Positions 1 to 7,298 of a stretch of 8,366 nt of DNA are shown piece after piece (the stretch's first letter is position 1; each line of letters opens with the position of its first letter). Source of the stretch: an uncultured Bacillus sp. (lineage in GTDB: Bacteria; Bacillota; Bacilli; Bacillales; Cytobacillaceae); assembly GCA_937902115.1 (NCBI GenBank), contig CALGSR010000113.1:1-8366 (forward strand), in the 5' to 3' direction. The notes beneath the pieces are model-generated. The model saw only the letters and a program-made list of their open reading frames with translations. It did not search any database and was not told the origin of the DNA. The translations under genes and the position numbers were made by a program.

Positions 1-243
1 CAGCATGACGACAGGTGTCGCCTTTTTCTCACGCAATTCACGGCAAACCTCAATGCCGTCCTTTCCTGGCATCATCAGGTCAAGTAAAATAACATCATAA
101 TCGTTTGCAAGCGCTTTAGCTAAAGCCTCGTTTCCATCTTCAGCCTCTTCAATGATATATCCTTCCCTTTCTAAGTACATTTTCAATAAGCGTCTAATTC
201 GTTCTTCATCATCTACTACTAATACTTTTACATCGTTGTCCAT
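1..243 (-). CDS. resD: ResD, OmpR-family response regulator (partial, N-terminal receiver domain)
   Basis: This is the DNA-binding response regulator of the ResD-ResE two-component system, which in B. subtilis activates aerobic and anaerobic respiration genes. Only the first 81 residues are present; the gene runs off the window start. The visible part is a receiver domain: the acidic pair D11-D12 in VLVVDDEERIRRLL, the phosphoacceptor D55 in the motif VILLDLMMPGKDG, and the conserved T76 region in KKATPVVML. The winged-helix DNA-binding domain and the sensor kinase resE would lie outside the window. The ATG at 241-243 follows an AGGAGG ribosome site (255-260) with an 11-base spacer. It lies downstream of resABC in the same direction, the B. 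subtilis order. The receiver fold alone is common to many regulators; the call as ResD depends on the N-terminal sequence and on the neighbours. Confidence 0.95.
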   Translation of the reverse strand, partial: MDNDVKVLVVDDEERIRRLLKMYLEREGYIIEEAEDGNEALAKALANDYDVILLDLMMPGKDGIEVCRELREKKATPVVML

Positions 244-267
244 TTTCTATCCAGCCTCCTAGTAGGT

Positions 268-297
268 ATTTTAACACAAAACACTAAAACTTTTTAA
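268..297 (-). promoter_or_regulatory. Candidate resD promoter (weak)
   Basis: On the minus strand a TAAAAT hexamer (268-273, five of six matches to TATAAT) lies just upstream of the resD ribosome site. The best -35 candidates 17 or 18 bases upstream (TAAAAA or TTAAAA, 291-297) match TTGACA poorly. Transcription from it would start about seven bases after the -10, almost on the Shine-Dalgarno sequence, giving a very short leader. The region is AT-rich, so a chance match is quite possible. B. subtilis has an internal resD promoter, which makes one here plausible. Confidence 0.25.
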
Positions 298-369
298 CTA
301 TAACCCTGTAAGGATTGATTCTGCATCAAATAAATGGATATGTATTAAGAGGTTGCCGCAATAGGATCA

Positions 370-453
370 GGGAGCAGACTCCTGAAAAAATATACTTCCA
401 TTAGACTATCGAATCGTGCCTTTATTCCTGCATAACCGAAATGTTCTGCTCCC
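370..453. repeat. Inverted repeat, 9-bp arms, 66-base spacer
   Basis: GGGAGCAGA at 370-378 and its exact complement TCTGCTCCC at 445-453 could pair in the transcript of either strand. The left arm can also fold locally, since GGAG (371-374) and CTCC (379-382) are four bases apart, so two alternative structures compete. There is no T-run right after either arm on the minus strand. By rough reckoning a 9-base inverted repeat arises by chance about once in ten intervals of this size, so significance is modest. Confidence 0.5.
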
Positions 454-487
454 AGCCCCTATGTGACACATGGCTTTAAAAGCCTGC

Positions 488-1675
488 TTACCCCGCGTAC
501 GAGTGTAAGCCGGCAATCACTAAATTAACAAAGATTAGGTTAAATATCATGATGGCAAAGCCAATGACAGCAAGCCAAGCTGATTTTTCACCATGCCAGC
601 CTTTAGACAGGCGCAAGTGTAAAAACGCCGCGTAAAACAGCCAGGTAATCAACGCCCAGACTTCTTTCGGATCCCAGCCCCAGAAACGAGTCCAGGCAAT
701 CTGCGCCCAGATCATGGCAAATATTAACGCCCCTAGAGTGAAGATTGGAAATCCAATTAAGACAGAACGGTAACTGATTTCATCAACCAAGTCCAAATTG
801 ATATTTTTGGTCAGCGGTTTTAATAGTGCTCCGATCCGTTTTCTGATGATGAGTCTCGTTAAAAGGTATAAAATCAGTCCGACACCGATAGACCAGACGA
901 CTGTATTAAGTTTTTTTGCATTAATAATCCCAGGTACCTCAACAAGTGGTTCAAATTTCCCTTTTGTTAAAAGTTCCCCTTCATTCGGACCGATTAAAGC
1001 CGGCATGAGATACTCAATTTCAGCAGGCTGGCCCGTTTTGTCTACCCAATTAAAATCTGCCTTGTAATCCATTATCGAAAATGTACTGGAAACAAGGATA
1101 AAGCCAATCGTACAAATCAGTGAACACATAATGACTTCCAGCCAGGTCGTCTTTTTGCTTCTCTTCGTCTGATCAATCGCTTTGACGAGATAGATTAACG
1201 CTGCCGCAAAGCTGACAGCAAGTATCGCTTGGCCAAGAGCTGCTGTTGTGACGTGGATATGAAGCCAGTCACTCTGCAGGGCAGGAATTAATGGCGAAAT
1301 ATCGCGTGAAAACATACTTGCATAGGCAATGATTAAGAGTGCTACCGGCAAAGTAAAAAGCCCAAGCACTGGTGTTTTATAGATGAAAAAGATGACAATA
1401 AACGCACCTACGAGTGCCATTCCAAAAAAGGTAGTAAACTCAAATAAGTTGCTGACAGGAGCATGTCCTGCTGCAATCCAGCGCGTGATAAAATAGCCTA
1501 ATTGGGCGCTAAATCCGATAATCGTAATCGTAATCCCCAGCTTCGACCATCGATTAAATCCTAATTCACTGTTCCCGATTCCCTTCTTTTGTTTTATTGC
1601 ACCGCCGAAAACGACCGTAGCAATTAAATAAAGAATGAAGGCTGCATATAATAAATTACTGCTTAAGCTAACCAA
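488..1675 (-). CDS. resC: ResC (CcsA-type) cytochrome c heme lyase subunit
   Basis: This polytopic membrane protein (395 residues) of System II cytochrome c biogenesis works with ResB to carry heme across the membrane and attach it to apocytochrome c on the outer face. The defining mark is the tryptophan-rich WWD heme-handling motif [14 protein letters not shown] at residues about 332-345. Conserved heme-ligand-type histidines appear in [11 protein letters not shown] (H71), in the [11 protein letters not shown] region, and in the C-terminal GLHSYAG (H391). Many hydrophobic segments alternate with a long hydrophilic loop in the middle (roughly residues 200-255). The start is TTG at 1673-1675, chosen because GGGGG (1683-1687) sits seven bases upstream and the N-terminus [14 protein letters not shown] matches the family. 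It starts 12 bases after the resB stop, so the two are cotranscribed and probably translationally coupled. Length is close to that of B. subtilis ResC. Confidence 0.95.
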   Translation of the reverse strand: MVSLSSNLLYAAFILYLIATVVFGGAIKQKKGIGNSELGFNRWSKLGITITIIGFSAQLGYFITRWIAAGHAPVSNLFEFTTFFGMALVGAFIVIFFIYKTPVLGLFTLPVALLIIAYASMFSRDISPLIPALQSDWLHIHVTTAALGQAILAVSFAAALIYLVKAIDQTKRSKKTTWLEVIMCSLICTIGFILVSSTFSIMDYKADFNWVDKTGQPAEIEYLMPALIGPNEGELLTKGKFEPLVEVPGIINAKKLNTVVWSIGVGLILYLLTRLIIRKRIGALLKPLTKNINLDLVDEISYRSVLIGFPIFTLGALIFAMIWAQIAWTRFWGWDPKEVWALITWLFYAAFLHLRLSKGWHGEKSAWLAVIGFAIMIFNLIFVNLVIAGLHSYAG

Positions 1676-1687
1676 CCAAAATCCCCC

Positions 1688-3286
1688 TTATCCATTCTTG
1701 TCTGCTTCTAATTGGTCCTGAGGCTCTTTTATCCCGGTTCCCTCTAAAACACTTGAGATTTCGCGTCTTAAACCATACCAGTTTTTATTCGTATGACCCG
1801 CTACCCAGATCTCTCCGTTCACTTTGCGAATCCAGATACGGCGATGATTCCAATAGGCTCCTTGAACAACCCCGATCATAAAGATAATCCCGCCAAAAAT
1901 CAGTACGCCAAGGGTTAAATCTTTTCTGATTGTCAGACCTGATACATGTCTCGTTTCAACACCCTTAAACTGCATTTTATAGACGTTATCCCCGTATGGT
2001 TCAAGGGTTTGCCGTATCGCGACAAAACTTACCTCTCCATCCGGTTTATCCGGTGTCAGCATTCTAAAAATAAAGGCCGGGTTATTGGGAACCTTAGAAA
2101 TTGTCGTCGGTTCCCCGTCATCATTAAACTCTACATCAGGATAATAACTAATCATTTCAACAGAATAATTTTCAGAGATTTCATATGTTGATTTTGGATC
2201 ATTCAAATCGACTGTAATGCTTCCGTATTCCTCGCTTGTTGCTTTATTTGTCATGGTAAAAGTCATTTTACTTAATTCATTTAGCTTGTACTGTGACTGA
2301 TAGACGGCAAAGCTATCAAATTTAAGCGGCTGATTCACCTTAATGCCGTAGTCTTTTACCTCTTCAAGTTCCCGTTCCTGACCGGCAACAGAATCACCGA
2401 CCTTTTTCGAAAGGGTCACATTGGACTGGTAGTTTTTTGGCACCATTCCTGCATTTTCAATCGCATTTTCAAAAGCCGGATTATCGTTTTCTTTATCATA
2501 TATGTCAAGAATGAATTCATTATTGGTCAAGTAGTATTCCCCGTTTGTTTCTGGAACAACCTTTGTTTCGCCTTCACGAATCCAAAGCAATTTATCGACA
2601 TACATGCCTGGAACAGAGCGGAGCAAAGCACCGATTAAAAAGATAATAAGCCCAATATGATTGACATAAGGACCCCAGCGTGAAAAACGTCCTTCTTCTT
2701 CTCTACTCCGATAATGTTTTGCCTTCAATTTCTCTTTTACTTTCTCGGTATCAGCATCAATTGATTCTGTCACACCAAATAACCTTTGCCGTTTTAGGAA
2801 CCCTTCATGGCGTGTTACTTTTTGCTTTTTCAGGGCACGGTAAAGCGGCACGACCCGGTCAAGGCTGCAGATGACAAGCGATATACCGATGGAGGCAATT
2901 AATAATTCATACCACCATGATCCGTATAAATCATGAAAGCCAAGTTCATAATAAAGCTTGCCGAAAAAGCCGTACTGATCCTCATAAAAATCGCCGGGCG
3001 GCACATTAGTTGGAATATACATATGCTGTGGAAAAATCGTTCCAAGTGTTGACGCAAGCAGCGTGATCACAATTAACGCAACTCCCACTTTTACAGAGGA
3101 GAAAAAATTCCAGACTTTATCGATTATCGTTTTATTATACGTTTGTGAGCGCCGTGCACTTCCCTCATACCGCATATCCACTAAAAGAGTATTTTCTTCT
3201 GTTTCCTCGAGAATCTTTCCGCATGATTCACAAAGTACTGTCCCATGCGGGTTTACATGTCCGCATTCACATTTAACCGCATTCAT
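1688..3286 (-). CDS. resB: ResB, cytochrome c biogenesis protein
   Basis: This is the ResB/Ccs1 partner of ResC in the heme delivery and ligation complex (532 residues from the chosen start). A small N-terminal cytoplasmic cysteine cluster looks like a zinc ribbon (C6, C8, C19, C22 in CECGH and LCESCGK). A conserved DMRYEGSARRSQTYNKTI stretch follows, then three membrane spans in the N-terminal half, including KVGVALIVITLLAS, SWWYELLIASIGISLVIC and VNHIGLIIFLIGALL with its conserved His. A large extracytoplasmic domain and a last span (LGVLIFGGIIFMIGVVQG) complete it. I chose ATG 3284-3286 because GGGGAG lies seven bases upstream and MNAVKCECGH matches the family N-terminus. An ATG five codons earlier (3299-3301) has no ribosome site. 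It begins 19 bases after the resA stop. Confidence 0.95.
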   Translation of the reverse strand: MNAVKCECGHVNPHGTVLCESCGKILEETEENTLLVDMRYEGSARRSQTYNKTIIDKVWNFFSSVKVGVALIVITLLASTLGTIFPQHMYIPTNVPPGDFYEDQYGFFGKLYYELGFHDLYGSWWYELLIASIGISLVICSLDRVVPLYRALKKQKVTRHEGFLKRQRLFGVTESIDADTEKVKEKLKAKHYRSREEEGRFSRWGPYVNHIGLIIFLIGALLRSVPGMYVDKLLWIREGETKVVPETNGEYYLTNNEFILDIYDKENDNPAFENAIENAGMVPKNYQSNVTLSKKVGDSVAGQERELEEVKDYGIKVNQPLKFDSFAVYQSQYKLNELSKMTFTMTNKATSEEYGSITVDLNDPKSTYEISENYSVEMISYYPDVEFNDDGEPTTISKVPNNPAFIFRMLTPDKPDGEVSFVAIRQTLEPYGDNVYKMQFKGVETRHVSGLTIRKDLTLGVLIFGGIIFMIGVVQGAYWNHRRIWIRKVNGEIWVAGHTNKNWYGLRREISSVLEGTGIKEPQDQLEADKNG

Positions 3287-3305
3287 TGATCTACTCCCCA
3301 TGTTC

Positions 3306-3830
3306 TTATGGTTGAATTTCCTGCATAAATTCTGCTATTTTTTCCTCTGTTAAAGAGCCTGTAAATGATTTAATGACTGTTCCTTTTTTGTCAACGAGGA
3401 ATGTAATCGGCAATGGATTAATTCCGTAGGCTGATTGAACATCATTTTCACTATCGATGACAATTGGAAATGATAAGTTCAGTCTTTCGGCAAATTTCGA
3501 AACCGCAAATTGTGATTCGCCGACGTTTACAGCGAGTATCTGCACCCCTTTATCCTTAAATTTCTGGTATTGGTTCTCCATAAACGGCATTTCTTTCTCA
3601 CAAGGTTTGCAGAATGTACCCCAGAAATTCAAGAATACCCCCTGTCCTTCATAATCGGAAAGCCGGTGTGATTCCCCGTTCAGGTCAATCAGTTCAAAAT
3701 CAGGCGCTTTTTCACCAATCGCAACCTTTTGCACTTCATCCTTTGTGAAGTTGGCATACAACGTATATCCGACAGCGGCAAGCAATACAACTAAAATGAA
3801 CGTACGGATAACGAGACGCTTTTTTTTCAC
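3306..3830 (-). CDS. resA: ResA, membrane-anchored thiol-disulfide oxidoreductase
   Basis: ResA is an extracytoplasmic thioredoxin-like protein that reduces the CXXC cysteines of apocytochrome c so that ResBC can attach heme. The 174-residue product has a basic N-terminus (KKKRLVIR), one membrane anchor (about residues 9-26) and a thioredoxin fold. The active site is C74-K-P-C77 in WGTFCKPCEKE. E80, important for the pH-dependent switch in B. subtilis ResA, is present, as is the cis-proline P141 in PLPITF. The residue before the first cysteine is Phe73, where I recall Trp in B. subtilis ResA. The start is GTG (3828-3830) with GGGGGAG six bases upstream. It is the first gene of a tight resA-resB-resC operon. 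Sporulation homologues (StoA/SpoIVH) share the fold, but the neighbours settle the identity. Confidence 0.95.
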   Translation of the reverse strand: MKKKRLVIRTFILVVLLAAVGYTLYANFTKDEVQKVAIGEKAPDFELIDLNGESHRLSDYEGQGVFLNFWGTFCKPCEKEMPFMENQYQKFKDKGVQILAVNVGESQFAVSKFAERLNLSFPIVIDSENDVQSAYGINPLPITFLVDKKGTVIKSFTGSLTEEKIAEFMQEIQP

Positions 3831-3875
3831 TTCAATCTCCCCCTAAAACTCTAGTCTGTATACTGCTCAATTGTC

Positions 3876-3881
3876 ATTATA
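3876..3881 (-). promoter_or_regulatory. Second candidate -10 box upstream of resA
   Basis: A perfect TATAAT is present on the minus strand about 46 bases before the resA start. Hexamers 16-18 bases upstream (TTAAGG, TTTAAG or TTTTAA) are poor -35 boxes, and the area is AT-rich. It may be an alternative, activator-dependent start or chance. Confidence 0.25.
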
Positions 3882-3955
3882 TAACGTAAACATCTCTCCT
3901 TAAAATTTAGCGCGTACTCTTCTTAATTCTTTGCCTTTATTCCTTTTTTGCCCTT

Positions 3956-4010
3956 ATTATATCATTAGCAATATTTGCGTATTGTTTAGTTCATCACTTT
4001 ATTTGTGAAT
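3956..4010 (-). promoter_or_regulatory. Likely resABC promoter with ResD-type box
   Basis: A perfect -10 box TATAAT (3956-3961, minus strand) lies about 125 bases before the resA start. There is no good -35: the hexamer 17 bases upstream reads CAATAC. About 45 bases upstream of the -10, TTTGTGAAT (4002-4010, read on the plus strand) is identical to the ResD-binding consensus that I recall from B. subtilis work. A weak -35 with an activator box near position -55 is the layout expected of a ResD-activated promoter, and resA is a known ResD target in B. subtilis. The box sits only three bases past the rluB stop codon. No terminator separates rluB from resA, so some readthrough transcription is also likely. 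Confidence 0.5.
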
Positions 4011-4013
4011 CTT

Positions 4014-4742
4014 CTATGACTTTTTTGTGAGGGCAAGTGCTCTTAATTGCTTTACCTCATGTGTCGTTAGTTCCCTGGCATCTCCGGATTTTAAACCTTG
4101 CAGCGTGAGAAAGGCATATCGTTCCCGCCGCAGTTTCAGCACAGGATGTCCAATCGCTTCGAACATTCTTCTTACCTGCCGGTTACGTCCTTCATGGATC
4201 GTTAATTCAATAATCGCTGTCCCTTTCTTTTTATCGAAAGAAAGCATTTTTGCCCTTGCTGGTGCTGTTTTCCCGTCCTCAAGCTGAATTCCTTTTTCAA
4301 TACTTCGCAATTGTTCCCGAGTTGGAATTCCTTTTGTTTTCGCGATATATACCTTCTCGATCTCACTCGCCGGATGCATTAACAGATTGGCAAATTCACC
4401 GTCATTTGTGAGCAGCAATAATCCCGAGGTATCATAATCAAGACGGCCGACCGGATAGATCCGTTGTTCGATTTCCTGAAAGTAGTCGGTTACCGCTTTT
4501 CTCCCTTTCTCATCCTTTACGCTGGAAATTACCCCCCGTGGTTTATAGAAGAGAAAATAGACCGGAGCCTCGCTTTCAAGCGGTATTCCTTCCACTTCCA
4601 CTTTATCTGATTGAGAAACCTTTACTCCGAGTTCTTTTACAACTTTTCCATTTACTGTTACTCTCCCGGCGAGGATCAGTTCCTCCGCCTTTCTTCTTGA
4701 TGCGACGCCGGCATGGGCAATCACCTTTTGTAGTCTTTCCAT
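4014..4742 (-). CDS. rluB: RluB-type 23S rRNA pseudouridine synthase
   Basis: This cytoplasmic enzyme isomerises a uridine in the peptidyl-transferase region of 23S rRNA to pseudouridine (U2605 in E. coli numbering for RluB). The 242-residue product has an N-terminal S4 RNA-binding domain (about residues 1-60, MERLQKVIAHAGVASRRKAE) followed by an RsuA/RluB/E/F-family catalytic domain. The catalytic Asp is D102 in GRLDYDTSGLLLLTNDGEF, and the family motif HEGRNRQVRRMFEAIGHPV lies in the C-terminal third. Start: ATG 4740-4742 has GAGGTG seven bases upstream and gives the family N-terminus. A GTG 12 codons earlier (4776-4778) also has an excellent AGGAG site and cannot be excluded. Its place between spmB and resA is as in B. 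subtilis (former ypuL). Confidence 0.94.
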   Translation of the reverse strand: MERLQKVIAHAGVASRRKAEELILAGRVTVNGKVVKELGVKVSQSDKVEVEGIPLESEAPVYFLFYKPRGVISSVKDEKGRKAVTDYFQEIEQRIYPVGRLDYDTSGLLLLTNDGEFANLLMHPASEIEKVYIAKTKGIPTREQLRSIEKGIQLEDGKTAPARAKMLSFDKKKGTAIIELTIHEGRNRQVRRMFEAIGHPVLKLRRERYAFLTLQGLKSGDARELTTHEVKQLRALALTKKS

Positions 4743-4794
4743 CTCTATCACCTCAAAGAATCCCTTTCCATTTTTCACAAATTACTCCTATTGA

Positions 4795-4822
4795 ATTATG
4801 ACATAAGTTACGTTCTTTTCAA
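4795..4822 (-). promoter_or_regulatory. Sigma-A-type promoter for rluB
   Basis: On the minus strand TTGAAA (4817-4822) and CATAAT (4795-4800), each five of six to consensus, are separated by 16 bases and lie just upstream of rluB. The predicted start, around 4788, leaves a leader of roughly 45 bases before the ATG at 4742. It would begin inside the ribosome site of the alternative GTG start, which favours the ATG. Confidence 0.55.
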
Positions 4823-4895
4823 AATAAAATTACTCTCATAAAACGTTGTTCAAGGGTTTTTTTTGAATCGTTAAAAAACTTAAGCCTTAAAGCGC

Positions 4896-4940
4896 AAAAA
4901 AAATCTGGTTTATCAAAGAATAACTCCTTGATAAACCAGA
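4896..4940 (-). terminator. Intrinsic terminator of the dacB-spmA-spmB operon
   Basis: A perfect 13-base stem (4904-4916 with 4928-4940) encloses an 11-base loop. On the minus strand it is followed at once by eight T (4896-4903). It begins 11 bases after the spmB stop codon. The other strand has only a short imperfect T-rich tail (CTTTTATC), so the signal is mainly for leftward transcription. It separates the sporulation operon from rluB, which has its own promoter. Confidence 0.93.
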
Positions 4941-4951
4941 CTTTTATCTTG

Positions 4952-5479
4952 TCACCACATTAGAAGCACAACAACAATTGCTGCGATAATTCCGACAACG
5001 TCTGCAAGCAGTCCGACTTTTAAGGCGTCGCCCATTTTCCGAATCCCAACGGCACCAAAATATACGGTCAAAACATAAAGGGTGGTGTCGGTACTGCCCT
5101 GTAAGACGGCAGCCAATCTGCCAATATAAGAATCAGGACCGTGCGAAGCAATTAAATCACTCGTCATCCCAAGGGCCGCATTGCCGGAGATGGGACGGAT
5201 GATCGCTAATGGAGCAATCTCAGCAGGTACTCCGATGGCTTCAAGAAATGGACGGATGAGATTCATAAAAAAATCCAATGCTCCTGAAGCGCGGAATACG
5301 GTAATCGCAGCCAACATCCCGACCAAAAAGGGAATAATGTCAAAGGCAATTTTAATGCCCTCTTTTCCTCCTTCGACAAAGCGTTCATAAGTAGGCACCT
5401 TCTTAAATGTTCCATACAATAAAATGAAGGCGATTAGAACCGGTATAAACCATAAGGATATAATCGATACAAATACCAT
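4952..5479 (-). CDS. spmB: SpmB, spore maturation membrane protein
   Basis: SpmB is an integral membrane protein (175 residues) that acts with SpmA during sporulation; mutants in B. subtilis make spores with poorly dehydrated cores and reduced heat resistance. The biochemical activity is not settled; the family belongs to the nucleoside-recognition/gate-domain transporters. Visible marks are several hydrophobic spans (residues about 3-25, 45-70, 130-150 and 155-175) and conserved polar stretches, including EGIKIAFDIIPFLVGMLAA, IRPISGNAALGMTSDLIASH (with GPDSYIGRLA after it) and QGSTDTTLYVLTVYFGAVGI. The length is close to the B. subtilis protein. The ATG at 5477-5479 is preceded by AAAGGA, which overlaps the end of spmA; the gap to the spmA stop is six bases. 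It is the last gene of the operon, followed by a strong terminator. Confidence 0.95.
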   Translation of the reverse strand: MVFVSIISLWFIPVLIAFILLYGTFKKVPTYERFVEGGKEGIKIAFDIIPFLVGMLAAITVFRASGALDFFMNLIRPFLEAIGVPAEIAPLAIIRPISGNAALGMTSDLIASHGPDSYIGRLAAVLQGSTDTTLYVLTVYFGAVGIRKMGDALKVGLLADVVGIIAAIVVVLLMW

Positions 5480-5485
5480 TGCTCA

Positions 5486-6079
5486 TCATCCTTTTCGTTT
5501 CCGGGTTCGGCGGTAATAGAACCAACGGTCAATCATAATTCCCCCAATGAAAGAAATGCAAGTGGCCATTAATGTAGGACCGACAATATCAGTTGGAGAA
5601 GAAGCATCATAATTCATGCGAATCGCAATCACTGTTGTCGGGATTAACGTGATGCTTGAAGTGTTAACAGCTAAAAAAGTAATCATGGAACGGCTCGCTT
5701 CTGGTTTACCGCCATTTAATTCTTTCATCTGCTCCATTGCCTTAATTCCAAGCGGTGTGGCCGCATTTCCAAGGCCGAAGAGATTGGCCATCATATTGGA
5801 CAAAATATACCCCATTGCCGGGTGATCATTTGGCACTTCAGGAAAGATCTTTTTTACAATCGGGCGAAAAAGCATGGAAAGTTTATGCAATAGTCCTGCT
5901 TCCTCCGCAATTTTCATCAAGCCGAGCCAAAATACTAGGACACTGATTAAACCAATGCAAAGCGTGACCGCTTCTTTTGCCCCTTTAAATATCGCTTCAT
6001 TCACTTGCTCCATCGTGCCGTTGAACATAGCAAAAACGATCCCAATTAACGTTAAACATACCCAAACAATATTAACCAT
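5486..6079 (-). CDS. spmA: SpmA, spore maturation membrane protein
   Basis: SpmA is a nucleoside-recognition/gate-domain membrane protein (197 residues) needed with SpmB for spore-core dehydration in B. subtilis. Conserved family stretches are visible: [21 protein letters not shown] at the N-terminus, [38 protein letters not shown] followed by [13 protein letters not shown], and [20 protein letters not shown]. It ends in a basic tail (RRTRKRKG). I chose ATG 6077-6079 because it yields the family N-terminus and overlaps the dacB stop by eight bases (6072-6079), typical of translational coupling; GGAAAG lies just upstream. An earlier in-frame start at 6115 would add 12 residues and overlap dacB further, which is less likely. 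Confidence 0.95.
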   Translation of the reverse strand: MVNIVWVCLTLIGIVFAMFNGTMEQVNEAIFKGAKEAVTLCIGLISVLVFWLGLMKIAEEAGLLHKLSMLFRPIVKKIFPEVPNDHPAMGYILSNMMANLFGLGNAATPLGIKAMEQMKELNGGKPEASRSMITFLAVNTSSITLIPTTVIAIRMNYDASSPTDIVGPTLMATCISFIGGIMIDRWFYYRRTRKRKG

Positions 6080-7226
6080 CGCTTTCCACACCAATTTGGA
6101 TGAAAAAGAGATCACGGAAAATTTCTAAAAACGATTTTTCTTCTTTCCTTTTTTCATACTTATACAAAAGGGGTATTTCCTTGACCGGCTGATGATCAAA
6201 ATACACAATCGCCGTACCGATATCGTCCGGAACTATACGATTATTTCTCCATTCATCCTTTGGTTCCCGCAGTTTGATTTCAATTTCAAAGTTATCCTTT
6301 TCATTCGCGGCTACCGGGTAATAAAAGTCTCGTTTGATATAGACCTTTTTCTTATAGAAATCGTCCGAATTAAGATCCTTCATGATTCCCTTTTTTAATA
6401 CTTTCACAAGCTGATAGTGTTTAAAGCCGTATTCATACATATTGATATGGTCATTCCAGTCATCCGGACCGTTGAGTGTCACAGCAATTAAACTCAATCC
6501 ATTCTTTGATGCGGTTGTCACTAATGTTCTTTTTGCCCGTTTCGTATAGCCTGTTTTCCCCCCCGTTGTATGGTCATACAGCCCTGTTAGAAGACGATTT
6601 TTATTTTTCCATACCCTGTCCCATTTTTCAGTTGGATTTGGTGCACGATGAACTTTTGTGCCGGAAATTTTCCTGTATGTATCATCTGTCATCGCATATT
6701 TTGTTAAAAGAGCCATGTCGTAAGCAGTTGAATAATGGTTTTCATGGTCATCAAGTCCATGCGGGTTGGCGAAGTTTGTATTTTTCATTCCTATTTCCTC
6801 AGCCTTTTGGTTCATTAAATAAATAAAACCATCCAAACTCCCACCTACATACTCTGCAATGGCCACGGCGGAATCATTACCAGAACGAAGCATTAACCCA
6901 TAAACAAGATCCTCCAGCTTGATTTTTTCTCCCGGCTTTAAATAGATTGAGGAACCTTCAGCCCTTACAGCGGTGCTACTGACGGTCACGGTTTTGTCTA
7001 ATTTCCCTGATTCGATCGCCAAAACGGCGGTCATAATTTTGGTAATGCTGGCAATCCTTCGTTTTTTATGGGCCTCTTTTTCATACAAGACCCTGCCTGA
7101 CTCTTGCTCCATTAAAATAGCACTGCTTGCACCTGCATAGGTGCCCGCTTCCGTTTGCAACGGGAAATACAAAGTAAAGGAAGAAATAATGAGGATACAA
7201 ACAATCAAAAACCTAACTACATTCAT
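6072..7226 (-). CDS. dacB: DacB, sporulation D-alanyl-D-alanine carboxypeptidase (PBP5*)
   Basis: DacB is a low-molecular-mass penicillin-binding protein that removes the terminal D-Ala from peptidoglycan stem peptides and limits cross-linking of the spore cortex. The 384-residue product starts with a signal peptide ([15 protein letters not shown], probable cleavage after TEA, residue 27). Peptidase family S11 motifs follow: S60-I-T-K63 with the catalytic serine, S115-G-N117 and K224-T-G226. A C-terminal beta-rich domain and a terminal hydrophobic/amphipathic segment ([15 protein letters not shown]) suit membrane attachment. Start: ATG 7224-7226 has GAGGG eight bases upstream. An upstream in-frame TTG (7260-7262) overlaps the predicted -10 box and is rejected. 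It is first in an operon with spmA and spmB. The vegetative paralogue DacA is excluded by the neighbours. Confidence 0.95.
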   Translation of the reverse strand: MNVVRFLIVCILIISSFTLYFPLQTEAGTYAGASSAILMEQESGRVLYEKEAHKKRRIASITKIMTAVLAIESGKLDKTVTVSSTAVRAEGSSIYLKPGEKIKLEDLVYGLMLRSGNDSAVAIAEYVGGSLDGFIYLMNQKAEEIGMKNTNFANPHGLDDHENHYSTAYDMALLTKYAMTDDTYRKISGTKVHRAPNPTEKWDRVWKNKNRLLTGLYDHTTGGKTGYTKRAKRTLVTTASKNGLSLIAVTLNGPDDWNDHINMYEYGFKHYQLVKVLKKGIMKDLNSDDFYKKKVYIKRDFYYPVAANEKDNFEIEIKLREPKDEWRNNRIVPDDIGTAIVYFDHQPVKEIPLLYKYEKRKEEKSFLEIFRDLFFIQIGVESDG

Positions 7227-7261
7227 GGAGAAATCCCTCTTCTCAATAATGGGTTTGTACA

Positions 7262-7290
7262 AGTCTATGCAGCGGAGGGTCCGTTATGAC
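7262..7290 (-). promoter_or_regulatory. Sigma-E-like promoter of dacB-spmA-spmB
   Basis: On the minus strand GTCATAAC (7283-7290) and CATAGACT (7262-7269) resemble the -35 (roughly KMATATT) and -10 (roughly CATACANT) elements of the mother-cell factor sigma-E, with 13 bases between them. A start about seven bases beyond the -10 would leave a leader of around 30 bases, with the dacB ribosome site correctly placed. The B. subtilis dacB operon is under sigma-E, which supports the call. The -35 is only a partial match and the spacer is slightly short. Confidence 0.5.
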
Positions 7291-7298
7291 AAAAATAG

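Larger units (their letters stand above)
244..487. other. resC-resD intergenic region with several inverted repeats
   Basis: This non-coding gap separates resC from resD. Adjacent genes in this cluster otherwise overlap or sit within about 20 bases inside operons, so a 244-base gap suggests a regulatory leader, a separate resD promoter or both. It contains a 9-base perfect inverted repeat with distant arms (370-378 and 445-453), a palindrome ATGTGACACAT (461-471), and the palindrome GGCTTTAAAAGCC (472-484) directly after the resC stop. No stem followed by a T-run, which would make an intrinsic terminator for resC, is evident on the minus strand. I recognise no riboswitch class and no small open frame with a good ribosome site. 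Confidence 0.6.

Noticed and set aside
461..471. ATGTGACACAT as an Fnr or Crp-like operator
   Set aside because: The half-sites are fused with a one-base centre, whereas Fnr sites have TGTGA and TCACA six bases apart.
3299..3301. ATG as the resB start
   Set aside because: No ribosome site precedes it; the ATG at 3284-3286 has GGGGAG at seven bases and gives the family N-terminus.
3867..3893. Possible 8-residue leader peptide before resA (ATG after AAGGAG)
   Set aside because: Only two bases separate the GGAG from the ATG, too short for initiation, and the frame covers a candidate -10 box.
4840..4875. T-run near 4857-4864 as a plus-strand terminator
   Set aside because: The flanking complementarity (AACG/CGTT and TTCAA/TTGAA) is short and interrupted, and no plus-strand gene lies upstream to need it.
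6476..6826. Plus-strand open frame of 116 codons
   Set aside because: It lies entirely inside dacB on the opposite strand, has no recognisable domain, and dacB is certain from its three PBP motifs.
7260..7262. TTG as the dacB start
   Set aside because: It touches the predicted -10 element and has no ribosome site; ATG 7224-7226 has GAGGG and begins a normal signal peptide.
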